A stretch of DNA of 64,000 bases from contig NZ_CP139979.1 of the NCBI RefSeq assembly GCF_034424525.1, positions 2,877,001-2,941,000 of the forward strand, in the 5' to 3' direction. Positions 31,547 to 40,255 of the stretch are shown one piece after another; positions within the stretch are counted from its first letter, which is position 1, and each line of letters starts with the position of its first letter. Origin of the DNA: Sphingobium yanoikuyae (GTDB lineage Bacteria; Pseudomonadota; Alphaproteobacteria; Sphingomonadales; Sphingomonadaceae). A program made the translations under genes and the position numbers. The notes beneath the pieces were generated by a model, which ran no database searches, was not told the origin of the DNA, and was given only the letters and a program-made list of their open reading frames with translations.

Positions 31547-31757
31547 GTTGGGGAAGCCCTGCGCTTTCGGCCGAATCGACCGAATGACAGACTCCCCCTT
31601 CCCTTTGGACAAGAAGGTCGCTATAGGGCCGCGCTTCCATGCCTCCCCACGGGGCGGCTGGACATGTGCGGGAGGTTCCCTTGCGGGAGCCGCTAGACCG
31701 CTAAACTTGAACCGGCAGATCTGCCCAGCAGGCCTGCCAGCTATAGAGTGAGTGAAA

Positions 31758-32189
31758 ATGGCCAAGAAGATTACGGGCTATATCAAGCTCCAGGTGCCCG
31801 CCGGAGCCGCCAACCCCTCGCCGCCGATCGGCCCTGCCCTGGGTCAGCGCGGCGTGAACATCATGGAATTCTGCAAGGCGTTCAACGCCTCGACGGAAAA
31901 GATGGACAAGGGCACCCCGCTGCCGACCATCATCACCGTCTATGCGGACCGTTCGTTCACCTTCGTGACGAAGCAGCCGCCGGCCACCTACCTGATCAAG
32001 AAGGCCGTCAACCTGAAGTCGGGCTCGAAGGAGCCGGGCAAGGTCGTCGCTGGCAAGATCACCCGCGCCCAGCTCGCCGAAATCGCCCAGGCGAAGATGG
32101 CTGACCTGAACGCGAACGACATCGACGCTGCAACGAAGATCATCGAAGGTTCCGCTCGCGCGATGGGCCTCGAAGTGGTGGAGGGCTAA
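31758..32189 (+). CDS. rplK: 50S ribosomal protein L11
   Basis: A 143-residue L11: [37 protein letters not shown] in the N-terminal domain and the C-terminal rRNA-binding domain with KSGSKEPGK and [10 protein letters not shown]. It binds 23S rRNA at the GTPase centre. A GTG two codons upstream is in frame, but the ATG at 31758 gives the conserved start. It is translated four bases ahead of rplA. Confidence 0.97.
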   Translation: MAKKITGYIKLQVPAGAANPSPPIGPALGQRGVNIMEFCKAFNASTEKMDKGTPLPTIITVYADRSFTFVTKQPPATYLIKKAVNLKSGSKEPGKVVAGKITRAQLAEIAQAKMADLNANDIDAATKIIEGSARAMGLEVVEG

Positions 32190-32193
32190 GACC

Positions 32194-32892
32194 ATGGCAA
32201 AGCTGACCAAGAAGGCGAAGGCCCTGGCGACCGCGATCGACCGCGAAAAGCTGCACGGCGTTGACGAGGCACTGGGCCTGATCAAGACCCACGCCACCGC
32301 CAAGTTCGACGAAAGCGTCGAAATCGCGATCAACCTGGGCGTTGACCCGCGTCACGCCGACCAGATGGTCCGTGGCGTCGTCACCCTGCCCGCCGGCACC
32401 GGCAAGGACGTTCGCGTCGCCGTGTTCGCCCGCAACGACAAGGCTCAGCAGGCGCTCGACGCCGGTGCCGACATCGTGGGCGCCGAAGACCTGCTCGAAT
32501 CGATCCAGGCCGGCAACATCGACTTCCAGCGCGTCATCGCCACCCCCGACATGATGGGTCTGGTGGGTCGCCTGGGTAAGGTTCTGGGCCCCAAGGGCCT
32601 GATGCCGAACCCGAAGCTGGGCACCGTCACGCCGAACGTCGCCGAAGCCGTGAAGGCCGCCAAGGGTGGTCAGATCGAATTCCGCGTCGAAAAGGCCGGC
32701 ATCATCCACGCTGGCCTCGGCAAGTCGAGCTTCTCGGCTGAAGACCTGCGCAAGAATTTCGACGCGTTCGTCGACGCGATCGTCAAGGCGAAGCCCTCGG
32801 GCTCGAAGGGCAAGTATGTCCGCAAGATCGCCCTGTCGTCGTCGATGGGTCCGGGCGTGAAGGTCGACGTGGCCGAAGTCGCCTCGATCTGA
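32194..32892 (+). CDS. rplA: 50S ribosomal protein L1
   Basis: A 232-residue L1, normal in length: [28 protein letters not shown], the second domain [21 protein letters not shown], and the signature [19 protein letters not shown]. It binds 23S rRNA at the L1 stalk and in many bacteria represses its own L11-L1 message. Unlike the E. coli order, rplJ-rplL-rpoBC do not follow; a terminator comes next. Confidence 0.97.
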   Translation: MAKLTKKAKALATAIDREKLHGVDEALGLIKTHATAKFDESVEIAINLGVDPRHADQMVRGVVTLPAGTGKDVRVAVFARNDKAQQALDAGADIVGAEDLLESIQAGNIDFQRVIATPDMMGLVGRLGKVLGPKGLMPNPKLGTVTPNVAEAVKAAKGGQIEFRVEKAGIIHAGLGKSSFSAEDLRKNFDAFVDAIVKAKPSGSKGKYVRKIALSSSMGPGVKVDVAEVASI

Positions 32893-32912
32893 TCCCGTTG
32901 GGATAAGAATTA

Positions 32913-32957
32913 AAGGGGCCGCCTTCCCTCCTTGCGGGGGAAGGCGGCCTTCTTATT
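32913..32957 (+). terminator. Rho-independent terminator after rplA
   Basis: GGCCGCCTTCCC (32917-32928) pairs with GGGAAGGCGGCC (32938-32949), followed by TTCTTATTTTAT. A strong stem ends the rplK-rplA unit. Confidence 0.85.
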
Positions 32958-33045
32958 TTATAGGACCAGCCGCTCACTCAAGAAGCGGCCCGAGGGCCAC
33001 AAGGCCGGGCAAAGGGGCATTCGCCGCCTGCGCCATAGGGGGACA

Positions 33046-33097
33046 CCCCTCCACCGTCGGCGATGTCGACGGTCCCCCTCCCCCGACAAGGGGAGGA
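33046..33097. repeat. intergenic repeat, CCCCTCCACC...GGGGAGGA family, copy A
   Basis: CCCCTCCACC, a short hairpin (GTCG...CGAC), GGTCCCCCTCCCC and GGGGAGGA occur in this order. The same frame is found at 46859-46909 with a different inner hairpin. It lies between the rplA terminator and the helicase gene. Confidence 0.55.
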
Positions 33098-33208
33098 TTT
33101 TGGAACCAGGGACGCGACCTACCCCTGGGCTCTCCATGGCGGGAGCATGGCAGGTCTTCACGTATCCGTCGGGAATGGCGGGTCGCTTTACCGATGGAAA
33201 ACGAAAAA

Positions 33209-34945
33209 ATGTCTTTTGAACATCTCCCCTCCATGCTCGCCCAGGCGCTGACCACCAAGGGCTATGAGAGCCTGACCCCGGTCCAGTCCGAAGTGACGCA
33301 GGACGAAGCGCAGGGCCGCGACCTGCTGGTGTCGGCACAGACCGGCTCGGGCAAGACCGTCGCCTTCGGCCTGGCCATGGCCGCCGAACTGCTGACCGGT
33401 GGCGACAAGCTGCCCGTCGCCGGCCTGCCGCTGGCGCTGGTGATCGCGCCGACGCGCGAACTGGCGCTGCAGGTCAGCCGCGAGCTGGAATGGCTCTATG
33501 GCGCCGCCCGCGCCCGCATCGCCACCTGTGTCGGCGGCATGGACGCCGCCAAGGAACGCCGCGCGCTCAGCCATGGCGCCCATATCGTCGTCGGCACCCC
33601 CGGCCGCCTGCGCGACCATCTGGAACGCGGCGCGCTGGACCTGTCGGGAATGCGCACCGTCGTCCTCGACGAAGCGGACGAAATGCTCGACATGGGCTTC
33701 CGCGAGGATCTGGAAGGCATATTGGACAGCGCCCCGGAAGATCGCCGCACCCTGCTCTTCTCCGCCACCATGCCCAAGCCGATCGTCGCGATGGCCAAGC
33801 GCTATCAGTCGGACGCGCTGCGCATCTCGACCGTGGGCGAAGAACGCGGCCATGGCGACATCAGCTACCAGGCCGTCACCGTCGCCCCGTCGGACATCGA
33901 GAATGCGGTGGTCAACCTGCTGCGCTATCATGAAGCCGAAACCGCGATCCTGTTCTGCGCCACCCGCGACAATGTCCGCCATCTGCATAGCAGCCTGACC
34001 GAGCGTGGCTTCGCCGCCGTGGCGCTGTCGGGCGAGCATAGCCAGAATGAGCGCAACCACGCGCTTCAGGCGCTGCGCGACAAGCGCGCCCGCGTCTGCG
34101 TCGCCACCGACGTCGCCGCACGCGGCATCGATCTGCCCAGCCTGACGCTGGTGGTCCATGTCGAACTGCCGCGCGACGCCGAGACGATGCAGCACCGTTC
34201 GGGCCGCACCGGTCGCGCCGGCAAGAAGGGCACCGCCGTCCTGATCGTCCCCTATCCGCGTCGCCGCCGTGTCGAATCGATGCTGCGTGGCGCCAAGATT
34301 CCGGTCGAATGGGGCACCCCGCCCAGCAAGGAAGCGATCCTGGAACAGGACAATGCCCGCCTGCGCTCGACCCTGATGGAAAAGGCCGAGCTGGACGAGG
34401 CCGACTGGGCGCTGGGCGCCGAGCTGCTGGCGGAAAAGTCGGCCAAGGAAATCGCCGCGATGCTGGTGAAGAGCGCCCGCGCCTCGCTGCCCGCGCCCGA
34501 GGAACTGCTGGACCGCAGCGAAGCGCCGCCGCGCCAGGAAGGGCCGCGTCCGGGCTTCGAGGATACCCAGTGGTTCCGCATGGACATCGGCCGTCGCCAG
34601 AATGCCGATCCGCGCTGGATCCTGCCGCTGATCTGTCGTCGTGGCCATGTGTCGCGCGGCGACATCGGCGCGATCCGCATCACCACCAACGAAACCATGT
34701 TCGAAATCCCGCGCGCGATCGCCAGCCGCTTCATGTCTGCGGTGAAGCGCTCGGGCGAGGCCAATGACGAGGGCGCCGACGTGGCGTTCGAGATGATCGA
34801 CGGCGCCCCGCGCGAGCAGGCCCGCGACAATCGCCGCCAAGGCAATCGCTCGAACGACCGTGGCCCGCGTCCGGCCGGTTACGCGCCCCGCCCCTTCAAG
34901 GGCGGGCCCAAGCGCCCCGGCGGCCCGCGCAAGCCGCGTGGCTAA
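33209..34945 (+). CDS. DEAD-box RNA helicase (DeaD/CsdA-like) with DbpA RNA-binding domain
   Basis: A 578-residue helicase. Core motifs: Q motif YESLTPVQSEV, Walker A AQTGSGKT, PTRELALQ, GTPGR, DEAD in VLDEADEMLDMG, SAT, then domain 2 with CATDVAARGIDLP and HRSGRTGRAG. A DbpA-type RNA-binding domain sits at about 470-540 (FRMDIGRRQNADPRWILPLICRRG), and the C-tail is basic and Gly/Pro/Arg-rich. It likely remodels rRNA or structured mRNAs, for example in ribosome assembly or cold adaptation. The ATG at 33209 gives the family start MSFEHLP; an ATG at 33194 is also in frame. A bidirectional terminator follows. Confidence 0.93.
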   Translation: MSFEHLPSMLAQALTTKGYESLTPVQSEVTQDEAQGRDLLVSAQTGSGKTVAFGLAMAAELLTGGDKLPVAGLPLALVIAPTRELALQVSRELEWLYGAARARIATCVGGMDAAKERRALSHGAHIVVGTPGRLRDHLERGALDLSGMRTVVLDEADEMLDMGFREDLEGILDSAPEDRRTLLFSATMPKPIVAMAKRYQSDALRISTVGEERGHGDISYQAVTVAPSDIENAVVNLLRYHEAETAILFCATRDNVRHLHSSLTERGFAAVALSGEHSQNERNHALQALRDKRARVCVATDVAARGIDLPSLTLVVHVELPRDAETMQHRSGRTGRAGKKGTAVLIVPYPRRRRVESMLRGAKIPVEWGTPPSKEAILEQDNARLRSTLMEKAELDEADWALGAELLAEKSAKEIAAMLVKSARASLPAPEELLDRSEAPPRQEGPRPGFEDTQWFRMDIGRRQNADPRWILPLICRRGHVSRGDIGAIRITTNETMFEIPRAIASRFMSAVKRSGEANDEGADVAFEMIDGAPREQARDNRRQGNRSNDRGPRPAGYAPRPFKGGPKRPGGPRKPRG

Positions 34946-34966
34946 AGCCGGCGACATGACGTCCTG

Positions 34967-35007
34967 AAAAGGGCGGTGAACGTTCGATCATCGTTCACCG
35001 CCCTTTT
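34967..35007. terminator. bidirectional Rho-independent terminator
   Basis: AAAAGGGCGGTGAACG (34967-34982) pairs perfectly with CGTTCACCGCCCTTTT (34992-35007), with runs of A on the left and T on the right. It serves the helicase gene (plus) and the convergent antiporter gene (minus). Confidence 0.88.
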
Positions 35008-35017
35008 TCTTTGTCCC

Positions 35018-36652
35018 TCAGCCGACGCCGCAAAGCTGCAGCATGCGCCCGGCCAGTTCGCGTTCGCCCATGACGACATGGCGCACGCCCAGCGCTTCGA
35101 GATGCGCGACCTCGGCATCGCTATGGGCGCGGGCGATCACCTGCAAATTGGGGTTGAGATGGCGGGCATGCTCGTTGATCGCGCCGCCCTCGAACCCTTC
35201 GGGCACGGCGATCAGCAGATAGCGCGCCTCGCATATGCCCGCCGCCAGCAGGTGTCGGTCCTCCAGCGCATTGCCGCGCACCACCGACAGTCCGGCCTCT
35301 TCCGCTTCCTCGACCCGTTCGGGATCGCCCTCGATCACCACGAACTGGACATGACGCTCGGCCAGACGCTTGGCGATCAGCTTGCCGACCCGGCCATAGC
35401 CGACCAGGATGACATGGCCGAGGCGCGGCTGATCGGTCGCGGTGTCGGCCTGCGCCTCATCCTCCTCCTTCTTGTGATCGCGCACGATCAGCGAGAAGAG
35501 GATCGGGTTGATGAAGATCGACACGATCGCACCGGCAAGGATCAGATCGCGCGCCTCAGCCGGCAGGACGCCCAGCCCCGCCCCCAGCGACGCCAGGATG
35601 AAGGAAAATTCGCCGATCTGCGCCAGGCTGGCGGCGATCGTCAGCGCCGTGACATTGGGATGGCCAAAGGCACGGACGATGCCCCAGGCGGCGATCGACT
35701 TGCCCACCACGATGATGAGGACCGTTGCCAGCAACGGCAGCGGCTGTTCCACCACCACCGCGGGGTTGAACAACATGCCGACCGACACGAAGAACAGCAC
35801 CGCAAAGGCGTCGCGCAGCGGCAGCGTCTCCTCGGTCGCGCGACGGCTGAGCGGCGTTTCGCCCAGGATCATGCCGGCAAAGAAGGCGCCCAGCGCAAAG
35901 GACACGTCGAACACGATGGCGGCACCGAAAGCGACACCCAGCGCAATCGCCAGCACGGCGAGGCGGAACAGTTCTCGCGACCCGCTATGCACGACCCAGT
36001 GCAGCGCCCAGGGGATGAGGCGGCGGCCGACAACCAGCATCAGCACGACGAAGCCGACGACCTTGAGCAAGGTACCGACCAGCGGCGCAATCAGCGCGCT
36101 TGCCCCGCCGCCCGCATCGGCATTGTTCATCACCCCCGCCAGCGCCGGCAGCAGGACGAGGGCAAGGACCATCACCAGATCCTCGACGATCAGCCAGCCG
36201 ACCGCGATGCGTCCGCGCCGGGTTTCGACCAGGTCCGCCCCCTGCAGCGCGCGCAGCAGCACGACCGTGCTGGCGACCGACAAAGCCAGGCCAAAGACCA
36301 GCCCGCCCATCAGCGGCCAGCCCATCAGATAGCCAAGGCCCATGCCGAGCAGGGTTGCGACCGCGATCTGCACGATCGCGCCGGGCACGGCGATCGCCTT
36401 GACCGACAATAGATCCTTGAGTGAAAAATGCAGGCCGACGCCGAACATCAGCAATATGACGCCGATTTCGGCCAGTTCATTGGCCAGGCCGCTGTCGGCG
36501 ACGAAGCCGGGGGTGAAGGGGCCGACCATGATGCCGGCGACCAGATAGCCGACCAGCGGCGATAATTTCAGGCGATGGGCAATGGCGCCCATGATGAAGG
36601 CCACGACGAGGCCGGCAACGATCGTCCCGATAAGGGGCGTGTGGTGGGGCAT
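35018..36652 (-). CDS. CPA2-family cation:proton antiporter with TrkA-N domain (YbaL/KefB-like)
   Basis: A 544-residue protein. Twelve to thirteen transmembrane helices (residues 5-385) form the Na+/H+ exchanger domain, including LVGYLVAGIMVGPFTPGF and FALGAFFAGMILGETPLSRR. A cytosolic RCK/TrkA-N domain binds NAD (GHVILVGYGRVGKLIAKRLAERH, about 408-430). It probably moves K+ or Na+ against protons, as YbaL/KefB do. The C-terminus is shorter than that of KefB/KefC. It is followed downstream by the shared terminator and preceded by a very small membrane protein gene in the same direction. Confidence 0.92.
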   Translation of the reverse strand: MPHHTPLIGTIVAGLVVAFIMGAIAHRLKLSPLVGYLVAGIMVGPFTPGFVADSGLANELAEIGVILLMFGVGLHFSLKDLLSVKAIAVPGAIVQIAVATLLGMGLGYLMGWPLMGGLVFGLALSVASTVVLLRALQGADLVETRRGRIAVGWLIVEDLVMVLALVLLPALAGVMNNADAGGGASALIAPLVGTLLKVVGFVVLMLVVGRRLIPWALHWVVHSGSRELFRLAVLAIALGVAFGAAIVFDVSFALGAFFAGMILGETPLSRRATEETLPLRDAFAVLFFVSVGMLFNPAVVVEQPLPLLATVLIIVVGKSIAAWGIVRAFGHPNVTALTIAASLAQIGEFSFILASLGAGLGVLPAEARDLILAGAIVSIFINPILFSLIVRDHKKEEDEAQADTATDQPRLGHVILVGYGRVGKLIAKRLAERHVQFVVIEGDPERVEEAEEAGLSVVRGNALEDRHLLAAGICEARYLLIAVPEGFEGGAINEHARHLNPNLQVIARAHSDAEVAHLEALGVRHVVMGERELAGRMLQLCGVG

Positions 36653-36716
36653 GAAATTCCTTCCCTGTCCGCCGGCAGCAGGCCCTCATCCTGCCGCCGG
36701 CGCGGAACATTGTCTA

Positions 36717-36845
36717 TTATTCGACGATGCCGAGCATCGCGATCGAGAGCAGGGCGCCGGCGGCGCCGAGCCCTGCCATGACGACAGGCATGAACCAGCC
36801 GGGCGGATTGCGCGGGCCACCGCGCATCTTTCTTTTGCGGGGCAT
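36717..36845 (-). CDS. 42-residue single-helix membrane protein
   Basis: A very small frame: a basic, proline-rich start MPRKRKMRGGPRNPPGWF followed by one hydrophobic helix (MPVVMAGLGAAGALLSIAML) and the end GIVE. It lies between the antiporter and another small membrane gene, all on the minus strand. The positive-inside pattern and the clean start/stop favour a real product, but I recognise no family. It could be an accessory subunit of the antiporter; that is a guess from position. Confidence 0.5.
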   Translation of the reverse strand: MPRKRKMRGGPRNPPGWFMPVVMAGLGAAGALLSIAMLGIVE

Positions 36846-36898
36846 GATCTCAATTCCTTCTGTCTGACGGACGCCCGCCATGGCGGGCGGGAAAAATG

Positions 36899-37282
36899 TC
36901 AGAGGAAGGCGGGCGGGGCGCGGGCGCGGCGACTCCGCGCGCGAAGATGGCTGTAGCGGCCTGCCAGCAGCGGCAGGGGCGCGTCGGGCGCCAGACGGCG
37001 CCAGGAGAGCATGAGGGCGAGCGCCGCCGCCAGCAGCCAGGGCAAGGCCATCCCATCCCCATCAGGGCGGGGCGCGCGGGCCAGATGCGGCGCGGGCAGC
37101 GAGCGCGCCTTGAGCACCACGCCGGTCGTGGCCGAACTGAAGGCGGAGCCATTGAGCTTGCTGGAAGGCGGACCGTCCGGCGCGATTGCGCACAGAAGCG
37201 CGACCAGGATCGCAGCCCACAGCGATGCGATGAAGGGCAGCCTGCCCTTGCCGGTCGCATCCTGGGGATGTAATCTGCTCAT
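36899..37282 (-). CDS. hypothetical protein with two predicted membrane helices
   Basis: A 127-residue frame starting MSRLHPQDATGKGRLPF with helices at about 17-35 (FIASLWAAILVALLCAIAP) and 76-93 (GMALPWLLAAALALMLSW), a Ser/Thr-rich middle, and a basic, Arg/Ala/Pro-rich tail. I do not recognise it. The codon pattern (high G/C at third positions) and membrane layout support it being translated. It precedes the 42-residue gene and the antiporter on the same strand. Confidence 0.5.
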   Translation of the reverse strand: MSRLHPQDATGKGRLPFIASLWAAILVALLCAIAPDGPPSSKLNGSAFSSATTGVVLKARSLPAPHLARAPRPDGDGMALPWLLAAALALMLSWRRLAPDAPLPLLAGRYSHLRARSRRARAPPAFL

Positions 37283-37361
37283 CGGCGCTTATATTCCCTT
37301 CCATCACCGATGTAGGAAGACTAAGAGCCAAAAACCAGCCCACAAGCTGGGCCCATGGCGG

Positions 37362-37367
37362 TTGACA
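37362..37367 (+). promoter_or_regulatory. TTGACA -35-like box upstream of rplU
   Basis: A perfect -35 consensus lies 105 bases before the rplU ATG. No good -10 is found at 16-18 bases (TACCGG is nearest), so the promoter is uncertain. Confidence 0.3.
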
Positions 37368-37472
37368 GAATCGAGTCATTCCACTACCGGGCCACATTCC
37401 CGCGCGGGTCGAACAGGCTTTTTGTCCTCGACGATCTGCGTAAAGCAGATTTGAACGAGAAGAGACCAAGCC

Positions 37473-37769
37473 ATGTTCGCTATCGTGCGCACGGGCGGCA
37501 AGCAGTATCGCGTCGCCGCCGGAGATAAGATCGTCGTTGAAAAGCTCGCTGGCGAAGCCGGCGACAAGGTTACGCTGGACGACGTCCTGCTGGCCGGCGA
37601 AGGCGGCGACCTGAAGGACGCAGCCAAGCTGACCGTCGCAGCCGAAATCATTGCGCAGGCGAAGGGCGAGAAGGTCATCGTCTTCAAGAAGCGTCGTCGT
37701 CACAACTATCGCCGCAAGAACGGCCACCGCCAGAATCACACGATCCTCAAGATCGTGTCGATCGCCTGA
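37473..37769 (+). CDS. rplU: 50S ribosomal protein L21
   Basis: A 98-residue L21: [25 protein letters not shown] at the start and [25 protein letters not shown] near the end, the typical rRNA-contact tail. It is followed 27 bases later by rpmA, the usual pair. It assembles into the large subunit. Confidence 0.97.
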   Translation: MFAIVRTGGKQYRVAAGDKIVVEKLAGEAGDKVTLDDVLLAGEGGDLKDAAKLTVAAEIIAQAKGEKVIVFKKRRRHNYRRKNGHRQNHTILKIVSIA

Positions 37770-37796
37770 GCGCAGCTTAGATAAGGAGTTTAGGTC

Positions 37797-38066
37797 ATGG
37801 CACATAAGAAAGCTGGCGGTTCGTCGCGTAACGGTCGCGATTCTGAGTCGAAGCGCCTTGGCGTGAAGAAGTTCGGCGGTCAGGAAGTGATCGGCGGCAA
37901 CATCATCATTCGCCAGCGCGGCACCCGCGTATATCCCGGCCGTAACGTCGGCATGGGCAAGGATCACACCCTCTTCGCCCTGGGCGAAGGTCGCGTCGTG
38001 TTCCACGACGGCAAGCTCGGCCGCAAATATGTATCGGTCGACGCGGTAGCCGCGGCAGCCGAATAA
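37797..38066 (+). CDS. rpmA: 50S ribosomal protein L27
   Basis: An 89-residue L27: the N-terminus [20 protein letters not shown] reaches toward the peptidyl-transferase centre, followed by [28 protein letters not shown]. The N-terminus is without the cleavable extension known from Firmicutes. It is translated after rplU with AAGGAG before the ATG, and the pair ends at a strong terminator. Confidence 0.97.
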   Translation: MAHKKAGGSSRNGRDSESKRLGVKKFGGQEVIGGNIIIRQRGTRVYPGRNVGMGKDHTLFALGEGRVVFHDGKLGRKYVSVDAVAAAAE

Positions 38067-38154
38067 CGGACGATCGATGACGGGTCGTCCTTCGCAAAAG
38101 GGACGTCCCGCCTGATCGGTTGCGCACATAAGTGCGTCGATCGGGATCGAGGGA

Positions 38155-38189
38155 AAAAAGGGCGCCCCTTCACAGGGAGCGCCCTTTTT
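38155..38189 (+). terminator. Rho-independent terminator after rpmA
   Basis: AAAAAGGGCGC (38155-38165) and GCGCCCTTTTT (38179-38189) form a perfect stem around CCCTTCACAGGGA, ending in five T. Confidence 0.85.
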
Positions 38190-38350
38190 CCGTTCTGACG
38201 AACATCACCGGGCACTCCTCCCGATTTCCCTCAAACCTCTGGAACTACTGGCCTTCTCGCGCGTCGTGCGGGCGGGGCTCAGCCAGAGAAGACCGTCGTC
38301 AAGCCGTCATGATTGGCAGCTATTGGCGCGCACGAAGAGGAGAGACGTGA

Positions 38351-38926
38351 ATGTTCGCCCGTACCCCCCGCCTGCTGCTGCGGCCAGGCTGGATGGAAGA
38401 TGCCCCCGCCCTGGCCCAGGCCATCGGCAATGACGCGGTCCTGCGCAATCTGAGCCGCGCCCCCGCCCCCTATGGCCTGGCCGATGCCGAAGCCTTCCTG
38501 GCGCTGCCGCAGGATTCGCGCATGCCGCGCCTGCTGGCCTTCACCCGCACCCAGGGCGCGCCGCGCCTGGTGGGCGGCTGCGGCATCCATGAAGCCGAGG
38601 ATGGCACGCCGGAACTGGGCTACTGGATCGCCCGTCCCTATTGGGGCCTGGGCTTCGCCACGGAGGCGGCCCGCGCCGTCATGAGCATCGCCCGCGCGCA
38701 TAATCTGCCGGCGGTCCGCGCCGTCCATTTCGCCGACAATCGCGCGTCGGGCCATGTCCTGCGCAAGATCGGTTTCCGCGCCAATGGCACGGTCGAGCGG
38801 CGCTACAGCCCCGCCCGCGGGGCCGAGGCCGACTGCCTGGTCTTCGACGAGGGCGAGGCCGCCCGCATGAGCGTGGACTTTGCCCTGGACCTATATGGCG
38901 ACGCGCTGCCGGCGCTTGCCGCTTGA
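38351..38926 (+). CDS. GNAT family N-acetyltransferase (RimJ/RimL-like)
   Basis: A 191-residue acetyltransferase of the Acetyltransf_3 group. TPRLLLRPGWMEDAPALAQA opens the fold, GYWIARPYWGLGFATEAARAVM contains the acetyl-CoA P-loop (GLGFAT), and HFADNRASGHVLRKIGF is the typical Asn/Leu-rich motif. It acetylates an amine of an unknown substrate. The ribosome site GGAGA is eight bases before the ATG. In sphingomonads a GNAT gene often lies between rpmA and obgE, as here. Confidence 0.9.
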   Translation: MFARTPRLLLRPGWMEDAPALAQAIGNDAVLRNLSRAPAPYGLADAEAFLALPQDSRMPRLLAFTRTQGAPRLVGGCGIHEAEDGTPELGYWIARPYWGLGFATEAARAVMSIARAHNLPAVRAVHFADNRASGHVLRKIGFRANGTVERRYSPARGAEADCLVFDEGEAARMSVDFALDLYGDALPALAA

Positions 38927-38962
38927 CTGAAGTGTGCGGGCGCCGATCAGGGCGCCCGCGTC

Positions 38963-39490
38963 TCACCTCTGACAGGGCCGATCGAAGACACGGGTCGGCG
39001 CGCCATGGAAATCGACTTCGGCCAGCGCGGCAAAGCCCAGCTTCTCCGCCACCTTGATCGACCCGCCATTGTCGGGCGCGATGATGCAGCGGATCGACGG
39101 CGCCGCCAGATGCGCATCGGTCCAGGCAAAGATCGCCGCCATCGCCTCGGTCGCGATGCCGCGCCCCCAGGCGGCCGGCCCCAGCACCCAGCCCGCTTCC
39201 GGCACGCCGTCCAGTTCGGCCAGCCCCCGCGCCGCGCTCAGCAGCCCCGCCTCGCCCAGCAATTCGCCATTGGTGCGATCCTCGATCGCCCACATGCCAT
39301 AGCCGAGCAGCGCCCACATGCCGGCATAGCGCAGGATGCGGAACCAGACCGCCTGCGCATCGAGCGCCGCGCCGCCGATGAAACGCACCACGTCCGGATC
39401 GGCCCATAGCGCCTGGCAGGCGGGATAATCCTCCACCCGATGCGGGCGCAGGATCAGGCGGTCGGTGGTGAGGATCGGTGCAGCGGTCAT
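38963..39490 (-). CDS. GNAT family N-acetyltransferase (RimJ/RimL-like)
   Basis: A 175-residue member of the same family as its neighbour, on the opposite strand. Key parts are ILTTDRLILRPHRVEDYPA, EAGWVLGPAAWGRGIATEAMAAIF with the acetyl-CoA loop (GRGIAT), and IIAPDNGGSIKVAEKLGF. A catalytic residue cannot be named. The ATG at 39490 is the family-like start; the longer upstream frame is antisense to other genes. The two acetyltransferases are similar in design but not close copies. Confidence 0.88.
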   Translation of the reverse strand: MTAAPILTTDRLILRPHRVEDYPACQALWADPDVVRFIGGAALDAQAVWFRILRYAGMWALLGYGMWAIEDRTNGELLGEAGLLSAARGLAELDGVPEAGWVLGPAAWGRGIATEAMAAIFAWTDAHLAAPSIRCIIAPDNGGSIKVAEKLGFAALAEVDFHGAPTRVFDRPCQR

Positions 39491-39583
39491 CGCCAATCTA
39501 TGGGCGGCCGCGCAGGGGCCGGTCAAGCGACCCCGCACATGGCTATGGCCTTCCCCCGCCCCCTGTGTCATGGGCAAGGCACG

Positions 39584-40225
39584 TTGCCCGAACCGATCCC
39601 CCTCAAGCGCTCGCGCCTCAGCCCCGACGAAAGTCGCCTGATTGCGCTGGAAGCCGCCCGCGACCTGCTGCTGGAAGCGGGGCCGCAGGCCGTCACGTTG
39701 AAGGCGGTGGGCAATCGCATCGGCCGCACCCACGCCAATCTGCTCCATCATTTCGGATCGGCCGCCGGCCTGCAGAAGGCGCTCGCCGGCTATCTGGCCG
39801 ACGCCATCACCGCCACGATCGGCGACGCGGTGAACGCTGCCCGGCGTGGCGAGGTCGAACCCCGGCGGATCGTCGACATGACCTTCGACGCCTTCGACGC
39901 GGGCGGCGCCGGCGCGCTGGCCAGCTGGATGCTGGCGTCGGGCAATGAGGATGCGCTCGACCCGGTGGTGGATGCGATCCACCGGCTGGTCGACAAGCTG
40001 GCCGCGACGGCGCTGCGCCCGCAACTGGCAGAGGTGATCCGCGACAACACGCTGATGCTGGTCCTGCTGGCGCTGGGCGATTCGCAGATGGGCGGCCCGA
40101 TGGCCGCTGCACTGGGCCTCAATCGCGAGAAAGCGCGCGAACTGGCGGCCCGCAGCCTGGTCTCCGCCCTGACCGAAGAAGCCCGGTTGACGGCGACGGC
40201 AAAAGTGTCGCAAGCTAAGGTTTAA
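39584..40225 (+). CDS. TetR/AcrR family transcriptional regulator
   Basis: About 213 residues. The N-terminal HTH is ESRLIALEAARDLLLEAGPQAVTLKAVGNRIGRTHANLLHHFGSAAGLQKAL, a standard TetR DNA-binding domain. The rest is an all-helical ligand/dimer domain. The TTG at 39584 has GGGCAAGG upstream and yields a family-like start (LPEPIPLKRSRLS). ATG codons at 39539 and 39545 are also in frame but add a non-family N-terminus. It lies 30 bases ahead of obgE on the same strand. Its target is unknown; the divergent GNAT gene is one candidate. Confidence 0.82.
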   Translation: MPEPIPLKRSRLSPDESRLIALEAARDLLLEAGPQAVTLKAVGNRIGRTHANLLHHFGSAAGLQKALAGYLADAITATIGDAVNAARRGEVEPRRIVDMTFDAFDAGGAGALASWMLASGNEDALDPVVDAIHRLVDKLAATALRPQLAEVIRDNTLMLVLLALGDSQMGGPMAAALGLNREKARELAARSLVSALTEEARLTATAKVSQAKV

Positions 40226-40255
40226 TTTTGCCCAAGAAGACGCTATGGGCGCGCC

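Noticed and set aside
33188..34957. Long minus-strand open frame of nearly 590 codons
   Set aside because: It is the exact shadow of the DEAD-box helicase gene and shows no domain of its own.
37362..37390. Full sigma-70 promoter upstream of rplU
   Set aside because: Only the TTGACA box is good; no acceptable -10 lies at the right distance, so only the box is listed with low confidence.
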